Assembly (NCBI RefSeq): GCF_964355755.1
Contig: NC_092674.1
Coordinates: 19,556,001-19,620,000 of the forward strand
Source: Antedon mediterranea
Lineage: Eukaryota > Echinodermata > Crinoidea > Comatulida > Antedonidae
Direction of reading: 5' to 3'
Length of the DNA stretch: 64,000 bases
A program made the position numbers and the translations under genes. The notes under the pieces were generated by a model that saw nothing but the letters and a program-made list of their open reading frames with translations, was not told the DNA's origin and searched no databases. Shown here one piece after another: positions 51,386 to 61,457 of the stretch; positions within the stretch are counted from its first letter, which is position 1; the number at the start of each line of letters is the position of its first letter.

Positions 51386-52490
51386 CTAACGTGTTTGGAA
51401 GTAATTGGGGTTTCTTATTATCCCTTTAGATTTGTTTTGGAACAGCCAACAATCTGCCTTTATATGACCCTTTTTCTTGCAATAAAAACAAGTTCTTACA
51501 AATTTACTACTACTATTAACTGTAGCTTTCTGACATTGGACCTTAGAATCATCAACAGATTTGAAAACCGATTTGGTATTCACCACCTTGTGCGTGAGCA
51601 CATAATTATCGGCAACAGAAGCCACTTTCATTAAATTATCCACTTTCTGCTCCTCTAGATGTGTACGAACTTCAGTAGGGGAACAAGATTTAAACTCCTC
51701 AAATAACATAAGCCCACGAAGCTTTCCAAATTCACCCTTTACTCCTTCCGAACTACACCATCTATCAAAAAGGATCTGCTTCTTACGTGCAAATTCTGTA
51801 AAAGTTTGAAGGTTTACCGAAGTTCCTAAATTTCTGACGATACGCCTCTGGAACTAACTCATAAGCTGACAAAACAGCAGTTTTGACCGCATCATAGCTT
51901 TCACATTGATCATCAGCCAAAGCAGAAAATACCTCTTGGGCTTTACCCACAAGAGCAGTTTGTAACAACGCAGTCCAGTGTCTAGCAGGCCACTTTAATC
52001 TATTAGCAATTTTCTCAAAAGCTAAAAAATATGTCTCTACCTCGTCCTCATTAAACTTGGGAACCCATTTAATATTCTGAGTAATCTCTGAATCATTTAG
52101 GTGTAGAAACCCGTGTGGTGTGACCCATTTGGTTAGCTAATTCTAATTTCCTTAACTCAAATTCATGTTTTTCTTTTTCCATTTCTCTTTGAGTTTGCAT
52201 CTCTAGAATCTCTATTTTTCTTCTTTCAAAACATTTTCACGTTCCAACTCGATTCTAGCCAACTCGACCTCATTCCCCGCAGTTTTTACGGATTCTTGAG
52301 TAATTAAACCAACATGACTTCCAATCACATTTATCAAGTCATATTTATTCATGGAATCATTTATAGATGCTCCAACCCTAGTACCTAGGAGTCGCAAACG
52401 CTCCTCTGATAGCTGAGCTACCACCTCAATGGACATGCTATCCAAAAAAAATTCCTCGTCAAAATCACTTTCTGACATAGTTTCTATTTG
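51386..52490 (-). mobile_element. Gmr1-like element: gag with SCAN-like capsid part and zinc knuckle
   Basis: Minus strand, starting MSESDFDEEFF (~52479). Then a charged coiled region, then LVGKAQEVFSALADD...YDAVKTAVLSAYELVPEAYRQKF, quoted in parts (LVGKAQEVFSAL; AYELVPEAYRQKF). This is the capsid segment from which vertebrate SCAN domains derive. The zinc knuckle CFYCKKKGHIKADC follows. Frameshifts near 51780, 51970 and 52200 break it. Confidence 0.85.
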
Positions 52491-52633
52491 AAACAAACAA
52501 ACAAAAACACAGGTTAAAATAATAACCAATATGACGATAATTTAGGCACCAGTAAAAAATTACCTGCAAAGCCCACATAGTATTAAACCTACCGTGCGCC
52601 GTGGTCTCAATAACTAGACCCCTAAAATCAAAG

Positions 52634-53475
52634 CCAAACCGACTTCTAGTACTGGAGTACTACAAAATGATATTGACAAGTTATCACTTTGGTGTCGTGA
52701 ATCCCTAAATAGTAGTAAATGCAATGTCATGCACCTAGGATTTAATAATCCCAATCATTCTTATGAACTTGATGGGGTTATCCTAGATGAAGTAACAGAA
52801 CAAAAAGACTTGGGAGTGATTATTCATAAATTTCTTAAGACTAGTAAACAATGTGTAGCAGCAGCCAAAACAGCAAATCGAGTTTTAGGTACTATTAAAA
52901 GATCCATTAAATATAAATCAGTTGATATGATTAAATCGCTTTATATTGGATTAGTCAGGCCTCATCTCGAATTTGCAGTCCAGGCATGGTCTCCTCAACT
53001 AAGGAAAGACATTCTTTTATTAGAAAAAGTTCAGAGGAGAGCAACTAGGCTACCATCTAGTTTGCATGGCATGCCCTATGCAGATAGGTTAAAAGTTTTT
53101 AATTTAACAACCTTAGAAGAAAGACGACACAGAGGGGACATGATTCAAACATATAATTTTTTTTCTAACAAAGAGGCTATTGATAGTGATTTACTTTTTC
53201 AAAAGTCTGAATATACCGCCACTAGGGGTAAAACATAAATTGAAAAAGAATAATGCTCGATTAAATTGCCGTAGTCATTTTTTTACCCAACGAGCCGTAA
53301 ATTCATGGAATGCTCTCCCTGCCAGTACAGTAGAAGTTGACACAACCATACTATTTAAAAGACAATTTCAGAAGACGAGGGGGGCTAATAGAGGGCCACG
53401 ACCGGCCCACCAGCCTCTTGCACCACTCATTTAGAGTGGTGTACGGTGAGTTACGGTGAGTTAGTATCACAGGCA
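52634..53475 (+). mobile_element. 5'-truncated CR1-like retrotransposon in the Gmr1 5' leader
   Basis: Plus strand: LQNDIDKLSLWCRESLNSSKC, quoted in part (DIDKLSLWCRESLN), LGVIIHKFLKTS, GLVRPHLEFAVQAWSP, KVQRRATRL and a frameshifted FFTQRAVNSWNALP, the post-RT region of CR1/Jockey-type elements. Its 3' end has the hairpin CACCACTC/GAGTGGTG (53420-53441) and two ACGGTGAGTT repeats, as in CR1 3' ends. Confidence 0.85.
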
Positions 53476-53645
53476 AGCCTACACAAGCCTAAAACAACAC
53501 AGTGTACTGGCTCGACGACCGCCAAACCTCGTTCGTTATAAAACGCCTCTAAACCTAAAACCAGCTTAGAATAAACAACTAAAATTACCATCAGTTCGAT
53601 CTACAACTACAATTCCGTACTTTGTTCACGTATGACCCCCAAATT
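53476..53645 (-). other. Gmr1-like 5' leader with probable primer-binding site
   Basis: Directly inside the LTR the minus strand reads AATTTGGGGGTCATACG, the expected place for the tRNA primer-binding site. The rest is untranslated leader. Matching tRNA not assigned. Confidence 0.5.
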
Positions 53646-53787
53646 TGTTACGGGCTCGCTCGTTAGGCTGAAACCAACAATAAGAACATAATAAAACACG
53701 TTGTAGTTGTCGTCCATCTTTATTCAACCCCTCTCTTTTACTCTAGAGGGCTCACTTCTGTGTGACAAACCCATCACAACTGTGACA
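53646..53787 (-). repeat. 142-bp 5' LTR of the Gmr1-like element
   Basis: On the minus strand it begins TGTCACAG and ends GTAACA (TG...CA, with imperfect inverted ends), and contains AATAAA. It adjoins the leader. Short for an LTR. Its 3' partner was not found near 42.56 kb. Confidence 0.65.
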
Positions 53788-53819
53788 TGGGTAAGTGAAG
53801 TAGTTGCCGAGCGGTTAAT

Positions 53820-54050
53820 AATAATACCACATTTATATAGCGCCCTTTTCATGAGTAATCATGCTCAAAGGCGCGTTACAAGGATTATTACCCCAGTATT
53901 TTTTGGGATCAAACACGTATGGAAACATACTCCCATAATGCAGCCGGTAACCAGCGCAAAGTTGTGTCTTAAATCTAACTGGGTACCCATTTATACACCT
54001 GGGTGGAGAGAGGCAACGTAAGTAAAGTATCTTGCCTACGGATACAAGCA
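53820..54050 (+). repeat. Interspersed repeat with 'atttatatagcgcc' and 'tacacctgggtggag' motifs
   Basis: ACATTTATATAGCGCCCTTT followed by CTCAAAGGCGCGTTACA and GGGTACCCATTTATACACC form a motif set I recognise as common in many invertebrate genomes. Non-coding. Confidence 0.55.
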
Positions 54051-54569
54051 ATAATAATATATAATAATTTATTTGGAAAACGCTTTTTGAACAGCGGCAC
54101 ACATAATAATGGTGCATCCTTAAAACAATTAAACATACAATATAAACAAATGAGTATAAAAATAAAGATAGACTAGATTAAAACAGATAATACTCAGATA
54201 AAACGGAAGTTCGATAAAACCAAATTAAAAATAAACTGTAACACTAAAACCAATTAAATGCAACCCACATACATAAGCTTGGACACTAAATTAGCATATC
54301 AATTAGTATATGAACAAAGGAATATACAGTACTTAGAATCTATGTTAAGATATACACATTCTTGATACACAGTGTCTACCAGCAAAAATAATAAGGAACA
54401 ATAGGAACCCAAATTAGGGACATCAATAAACAGGAAAGCATAGATTAAATTATTTCAGCTGTTGTGAATTATTTGATGACTGTAAACAGAATTGATATAA
54501 AAAAAAGAAAAAGAACATAGAACAAAGAAGTAAGATAACTAAACCAACTTACATACAATAAAAAATATA
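54051..54569. other. Non-coding, nothing recognised
   Basis: AT-rich; no frame or repeat recognised. Could be the body of the tRNA-like SINE that starts at ~54645 on the minus strand. Confidence 0.4.
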
Positions 54570-54571
54570 AA

Positions 54572-54648
54572 AAATGCGGCGAGAGTTGGATTCGAACCTA
54601 GGTCTGACGATCGGTCCAACGTCCAACACACTGCGCCACACTGTTAAG
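54572..54648 (-). ncRNA. tRNA-like Pol III promoter (SINE head or tRNA pseudogene)
   Basis: Minus strand carries an A-box-like TGGCGCAGTGTGTTGG and a perfect B box GGTTCGAATCC about 40 nt later. The acceptor strands do not pair and the anticodon and T stems have mismatches, so it is not a working tRNA gene. Confidence 0.65.
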
Positions 54649-54842
54649 ACAGTGGAACCATAATTACGTAGCAATAAAATCGGCAAGGGTTCGAGACTCA
54701 CTCGCCCCATGGTTCTGGTGGTAGAACAAATCTTTTCGGATAGATAGATTCAGTTTATTTTTTGTTTTATGAAAATCGAATTTACAGATATCGATGATTG
54801 TTTGGCGAACCCCTGATGGATACATCTGCGTTTGTTCTCCAG

Positions 54843-57613
54843 TAGTCCGGTGGCAGGAAGGGGGAATCACCACCCGAAAGGGGACAAATTGCCATGCAAC
54901 TTTTCTAGACTAGAATTTTCCGTAGATTACGATCAGGATAGGAAGCGTTTTCGAGATATAAGGGGTCAAAGTTCAAAATTGACCAATTACAACAATGTAT
55001 TATGTATATGTATTATAACAAATTTATTGAAGCACAATTTGGTCTTTTATTACATTTTTATGATTATAAGTGTCTATTCAATCACCTTATGAAAAAAAAA
55101 TCCTTTGTGATTAAGGGTCAAATGTCAATATTGACCAATCATAGAATGTACCTATAAAACCAAATAAAAACTAGTATTTAATAAAAATTGGATGTTTTCT
55201 CATCCTGTTAATCAATCATACGCAATGTAAAAGAGCGAATACATCATTTCATCAGTTGACATAAGGTCAATTTCATCAGTTGACATAAGGTCAAAGGTCA
55301 ACATTTTAATACGCGTATTAGTTAACAAATAAATGCAAAGTTGTCCAAACTATGATATTAATGGTTTTACAAGTAATCAAATTATTTGATTAGTAAAGTT
55401 ATGTTATTTCATTATAATACTGTATTTAATCAAATCAGACTTCGATCAGGATAGGAAGCGAATAGGAAGAGATAAGGGTTCAAAGTTCAAAATTGACCAA
55501 TTATAACAATGTATTATAACCAATTTATTAAAGTTCAATTTGGTATTTTAATACATTTGTATGGTTATATGTATTGTATGGTGTTATTCAGTCGCCTTAT
55601 CAAACAAATACTTTGCAATTAAAGGTCAAATGTCAATATTGACCAATCACACAATTTGCATATAAAACCAAATAAAAACTAACATTTAAGACAAAATGTT
55701 ATGTTTTATCATTCTGTTAAGACATCTATCAATCATACACAATCAAAAGAGCACATTTATCATTACACAAGTTGACAAGGGTCAAAGGTCAACATTTGAA
55801 TAAATGATATACTAAATAATGCAAAGTTATTCAAACTATGAGATCAATGTTCATAAATGTAATCACGTTATTTGATCAGTGAAGTTATGGTATTTTTATA
55901 TTTTTAATAGTGCGCATTATTTTAAATGTATTAATATAATACTTTAAAATAAATAATAAAATTAATATTATGACGATTAAAATGTTATGATGTTAAAATG
56001 TTGCGCTGACCTTCAATGATTTGCCACTATACAGTTGCATTTATTAGGGCTACAATATTTGTTTTTGGAAAATAAACTACTATTCATCAGAACCAGAGAA
56101 TACCAATTCGTACAGGATAGGGCATAGGCAGATCCAGGTGGCCAAACTCAATCCACAACTTACTACACAGACAGACCACAATTTTTATATAGTTTGGCCC
56201 ATACAGGAAAGCCTTTCCTGTATACAAAGGATTCTAAAATAACCTATATGGATTTGCCCGAATGAACCCTCTAAGGACCCTTTTGGGATCTCTATGTGGT
56301 GTGCTACATAAGGCCCTGTATTAGAAATTAGTATGGGGTAAATAGTTCATAGATGAACTTTGGAATAAAACTAAATGTGCACCCTCAATCTTTAAATAAC
56401 ATTTATGGATTTGCCCAAATGAACCCAAGGGCCAGTCGTTCTCCATGGATGGACATTAAGCCCCATAATGGAAATATAATGGGTGACACTGCGGGTTTAT
56501 ATAGACAGGCAGAACCATGGAATAAAGCTGCCTGTGCACTCTCGATCCTTAAGGAACACTTATGGATTTGCCCAAATTAACCCAAGGGCTGGTCCTCCAT
56601 GGATGGACATTAAGCCCCATAATGGAAATATAATGGGTGACACTGTGGGTTTATATAGACAGGCACATGGAATAAAGCTGCCTGTGCACTCTCGATCCTT
56701 AAGGAACACTTATGGATTTACCCAAATTAACCCCCAAAGGCCGGTAGGGCCTACATGGATGGATACCTGATTGAAATTGCTCAAAAGAAAGACATTGTGC
56801 TGTATAGTAATAGTATTATTCCCCTTCCACACCTCTTTGAATTAAATCCGCCCTGATAGGCTCTTATGTACAGGATTTCAAGGCAATAATCACACTTGTA
56901 TTTTTCAAACATTAGATTGAATAAAAATATCTATTATAAACAATTTGCCCTTAGAAATCTCTATGCCATGTCGTTATTTAGATGAGAAAAACAGGTCAAA
57001 GGTTAAAATTACAGAAAAATAGGTGTTTCAGTCACTTTTTGAAAAAAATGTTGCATTATGGCAAGTATAAACATATATATTGTGAACAATTTGACACCAA
57101 AATTGGCTCCTTACGACAAATATTTATTAATTTATGTTTTTATAACCTTATTCAATTATGTCAAAGGTTAATAACCACACTTCCGGTCATTTTCAAGCAA
57201 TATCATCTGTTATACTGAATATAAATGTATATCTTAGGAACAATTTGCTATTTTTAATTCTCTCCGACCTGCCGTTACTTAGATATAGCAAAAAGAGGTC
57301 AAAGGTCAAAATTGCTAACAATGGGGTTTCCGGTCAATTTTTCAAAGAAAGTTCTTTTAGAGCTAATATAAACATATACATTGTGAACAATTTGACACCA
57401 AAATTATCTCACTACGTCCAGAATTTCCAGAGATATAGCATGTTTTTATATTGGTCAATTTTGAACTTTGACCCCTTATATCTCGAAAACGCTTCCTATC
57501 CGGATCGATTACCTTCCATATTCGTAATCTACGGAAAATTCTGGTCTAGAAAAGTTGGATGGCAATTTTTCCCCTTTCGGGTGGTGATATCCCCCCCTCC
57601 TGCCACCGGACTA
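54843..57613. mobile_element. 2.8-kb non-autonomous DNA element with TA duplication
   Basis: Inverted ends start GTCCGGTGGCAGGAAGGGGG (54845) and end at 57611, flanked by TA on both sides. The inverted similarity extends ~150 bp, through TCTAGACTAGAATTTTCCG and GATATAAGGGGTCAAAGTTC. Inside: a ~510-bp tandem duplication (54930-55442 and 55443-~55920) and three 150-158 bp units at 56361, 56519 and 56669. No transposase. TA duplication suggests Tc1/mariner-type mobilisation. Confidence 0.8.
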
Positions 57614-58090
57614 CAGGCTATAGGCCTACTGGTATAAACTATAGTAGTTAAATAGCTGTTTTTACAAATTGTAAATATTAGTCAGTTGTATAAATTACTG
57701 AAAAAACAAATTCCTAGGAAGTATGAAACAATAGGTATTGTGTTTTGGGGTATATAACAATAGAGGTATTTACCGTATATAATTTAAATTACTTACATGC
57801 TATCTTGTTTAAAAGTGGGGTTAATTAAGTATGTTGCCTACTATATGCTGTATAATTTAAATTGTACAACTTGTAGTTCAGTTGTACAAAGTACTGAAAA
57901 GTAAATGACTAAGGAAGTATAAAACAATAGGTGTTGTGTTTCGGATATATAACAATTTAGGTATTATTTAATTTGATAGTTACATGACATCATGTATTGT
58001 CGGAAATTTTAAAAAGAGATAATTTTGTATGCACGTGCATGAGTAGGCCTATTTGATTAATAAAAAAATAAATAATAAAGTTGGGATCTT
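57614..58090. other. Non-coding with a short imperfect duplication
   Basis: The phrase AGTATGAAACAATAGGTATTGTGTTTTGG near 57719 recurs with changes near 57914 (both shortened here: GAAACAATAGGTATTG and AAAACAATAGGTGTTG). No gene. Confidence 0.45.
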
Positions 58091-58093
58091 CCC

Positions 58094-58123
58094 GCGCAGG
58101 TTCGATCCCTGCTCGCAGCGCCA
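58094..58123 (+). ncRNA. tRNA 3' end fragment with encoded CCA
   Basis: A perfect T arm (stem GCAGG/CCTGC around TTCGATC, 58096-58112) is followed by a 7-nt acceptor strand, one discriminator base and CCA (58121-58123). The 5' half is absent. Encoded CCA implies a reverse-transcribed mature tRNA or tRNA-derived insertion. Confidence 0.55.
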
Positions 58124-59473
58124 ATGTTGTGAATCGGCCGAGAGTGCGAAGCTACTACAACAATTATTACACAAGGCGTAGGCCTACTATAGCTTACCTT
58201 TTAGGCGGGACTGGTCTCTTGCTCCCTGGTAGCCGAGATGTGGTGTTATACCCAGAAGAGTACGAACAGTCTACTCCGATATGTGGCTGCTGGTAGTGAT
58301 AAACACTCAGGCCAGCCTAAGAGGACTAGACGTACCTTAAGTCCGTTGCTGTGTGCGTATGGCTACCCGGTGAGCAGTCCCTTAGTACTAGCTAGGCTAG
58401 TAGTGTTGAGCTTGACCCCTTGTGGCTCGTAGCTCGTAATAGTAGCATTGAGGCTTAAACTATTATTTACTGTAACAGTGCATCTTGTTATTCCACCAAT
58501 ATTACCAATATTACCGTGGACTGGCTTATAAACCGCTCAGTCTAGGCAGCCCTCCCCCCTCCCCTTTACAGCGAACCCCCTTAACCGACTGCAAACCCCC
58601 ATCCCTGAAATGCCCAATACATCAACCTCATCTCTGATAATCCACCAAATAAGTGCCCCACACATAGGCCTACAAAAGGTTATACGTAAATTGAAAAATT
58701 CGTGAACTCGTTCGTGAATAACTCTCGATACATTCTTCGCTGTATGAGCGTACTTCGAGCGATACGTGTCTGTAAATTTCCAAGAGTTGCAAATGAATTT
58801 TCACCTGAAATCACTGGATGTAACATGATATTGACACGTGTATCACACTCATACAGTGAGCTGGTACGTGCACAAACGATTCGTACAAAGGACACCGCCA
58901 GACAACCGCGTACCTATATTGTTTAGAACACGGCAGTCAGCATGCATAAAAGTATACCGTAAATCTTTTAATTATAACCATTGGTTATTGTTCTTTTTTA
59001 CTGTTTTTTAGTAGAAGGTTACTATTACTAATCCTAAATTAGGCACTTGAAAATAGTAACTCACCTCAACTATTCCGTTCAGCAAATCATAGCAAAATAA
59101 TAAAACAGTACGAATAAACAAATTTGTTTGAACTCTAACTTTATTTTATAAACTCAAAAACACTCAATCCTTCCCCACTCCCGAGATCAACATGCATTAT
59201 CTCCTTATTTTCAAAATACGGCTACATCATAAATGACCAGTCTTCAATTCATGATGTAATTTTGTCAATAGTTTTTGTGACTCTAATATTAACCCATGGG
59301 TTACTATTAGAGTAGTGGATTATTATTATAGATTTACTTATAAGGTTGGTTACTATTAGAAGGAGAGAGTGTGAGTTACTATTAGAAGATTTACGGTATA
59401 GCCTTCCGACGTACATAAAAAATGGAACGCTGCGGTTACCTACAGTATTGATGTGTGGCTATTAGTAGGCATG
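58124..59473. other. Non-coding, nothing recognised
   Basis: Short overlapping frames on both strands (58680-58926) without a domain. TTACTATTAGA words repeat around 59010-59395. Confidence 0.45.
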
Positions 59474-59856
59474 TTAAGGTGCATATTTTAGGCAAATCCT
59501 TCAAATTGTGATAATATTTTGAAACTTTGCACAGTTATTCATTAGGGTGTCAAAAACATGAAATGGAAGGGTTGCACAAAATTTGGTCAGGGGAAAGCCG
59601 CCATTTTGGATTTCAAAATGGCGGACCCCAAATTTTCACTTTTTAGGTATATCTCTGCTAAAAAGGAGGGTCGTTAAAGCCAGCGGGAGCATGCCCAACA
59701 ATTGGACCACATTTTTTAGATTTGATGACAACAAATCAGAGTGGTTTTCATTTATTGTAACTGAAGTAGTAGAGAACATTGGCACAAATCACGGAATGTT
59801 TGTAGGGTCTTTGGGAGAGAGAGAGCTGTAACAAACCAGTAAATATACAATCGCTG

Positions 59857-60640
59857 ATGCCATGTAACATAGAAGAGGCAGATAAACGTATGTTTGTTCA
59901 CGTTAAACTCGCCGCTGAAATTTTCCACGCATTGTCAAGACTGTACACAGTGATGTTGTTGTCAGCTTTCCACAGAATACCTGGCATCCACGAGCTTCTG
60001 ATCGAGTTTGGAGTGGGGAAGCACTTGAAGTACATCCCAATACACGAGATTGCTTCTTCTCTTGGATCACAAGCATCAGCCGCTTACTTGTTCTTTCATA
60101 CCATTAGCGGTTGTGATAGAACTTCATCTGTTTAAGGAAAAGGTAAAGATACATTTAACGAGACTTTGAAAAAGATGCCATGTATGACTCCAGTTTTTGA
60201 GAGGATGTCATTGTCTGTAGGGCATGTTAGTGAAACAAACACAGATTATCTAGAACAGTTTGTTGTAACTATGTCTACTGCAGAACATTTAATGATGCAA
60301 TACGATATCTTTTTACAACAAGAGAAAGACTATTGAAAATATCCCCCAACATCTGCGGCATTAAGAGAACATGTGAAACGGAAGCCAGGAAGTGGTACGA
60401 CTGTCTAGATGCATTCGGGGTTGAACAGGACCCAGCGAACTGGGGATAGAGGAAGGACGGCAACAAATTTAGTACAGCTTGGAGTTCATTGCTTGGAGAA
60501 CTTTCAGATGTCACAAAGGTTTTAATTCGCTTTGGACACACTGACTGTGATCTTGGATGCTGTAAATGCAGAAAGAGTAATTTACGATTTACAGAGCTGT
60601 GTGGTTGCCAGGGAAAATGTGACCTACAATAAGTGTCCGT
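59857..60640 (+). pseudogene. Relic of the Cys-tailed repeat-borne protein
   Basis: Plus strand, frames joined by eye: IEEADKRMFVHVKLA, YIPIHEIASSLGSQ, FFHTISGCDRTS, then PPTSAALREHVKR and a Cys-rich end (CRKSNLRFTELCGCQGKC). The same block order as the relics at 35445-36645. In-frame stops near 60135 and 60335 and several shifts. It may be the element's own protein or a passenger. Confidence 0.65.
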
Positions 60641-60699
60641 GTTAAATGCATGTAATTATGAACATAAACAAATAGTGTAAAGCCAGTACGGGTTGAGCT

Positions 60700-61310
60700 A
60701 CATTCAAAATGGCCGCCATGTAATCAATGACGTTTTACTAATATGTTTGTTGACCTCAATACTATAATTATTATACTTTGTACCTAAAATTATAACTGTA
60801 GGTACCGTACTGAAACATTTTGAGTTCGCCATTTTGAAATTCAAAATGACCGCCATGCAATAAAAATGTCAGTTAAATACCAATATGTTTGGTGACCCCA
60901 TTAACATATAATTTGCACCTAAAATCAGAACTCTAGGGGCCTTTTTAGCAGAGATATACCTGAAAAATGGAAATTTGAAATCCGCCATTTTGAAATCCAA
61001 CATGGCCGCCATGGAATCAAAAATGTTAGTTATACCAGTATGTTTGGTGACCGCACTACCATATAATTTGCACCTAAAATCAGAACTTTAGGTGCCTCTT
61101 TACCAGAGAAATACCTAAAAAGTGAAAATTTGAAGTCCGCAATTTTGAAATCCAACATGGCCGCCATGCAATTAAAATGTTAGTTATACCAATATGTTTG
61201 GTGACCCCATTACCATATAATTTGCACCTAAATTCAGAACTCTAGGTGCCTATTTAGCAGAGATATACCTGAAAAGTGAACAATTTGGGTCCGCCATTTT
61301 GAAATCCAAA
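60700..61310. repeat. ~155-bp tandem repeat
   Basis: Units around GCCGCCATG at 60712, 60849, 61008 and 61163, each followed by TTAGTTATACCA.TATGTTTG and AATTTGCACCTAAAATCAGA. 3-4 diverged copies. Confidence 0.8.
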
Positions 61311-61457
61311 ATGGCGGCTTTCCCCTGACCAAATTTTGTGCAACACTTCTATTTCATATTTTTGACACCCTAATGAATAACTGTGCAAAGTTTCAGAATG
61401 TTATCACAATTTGAAGTATTGGGTCACTTAACAGGCCTACTATATGAAGTATAGTGT

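Larger units (their letters stand above)
59474..61431. mobile_element. 2.0-kb element with ~200-bp inverted repeats and TTAA flanks
   Basis: Left end (TTAA then GGTGCATATTTTAGG) and right end (CACTTAA) are inverted copies over ~200 bp, sharing TTTGCACAGTTATTCATTAG and AAGCCGCCATTTTGGATTTC. TTAA at both edges suggests piggyBac or Kolobok-type targeting. It contains a degenerate coding region (59857-60640) and ~155-bp tandem units (~60700-61310) built around CCGCCATG. Confidence 0.75.

Noticed and set aside
54572-54648. Functional tRNA gene on the minus strand
   Set aside because: A and B boxes are present, but acceptor, anticodon and T stems do not pair properly.
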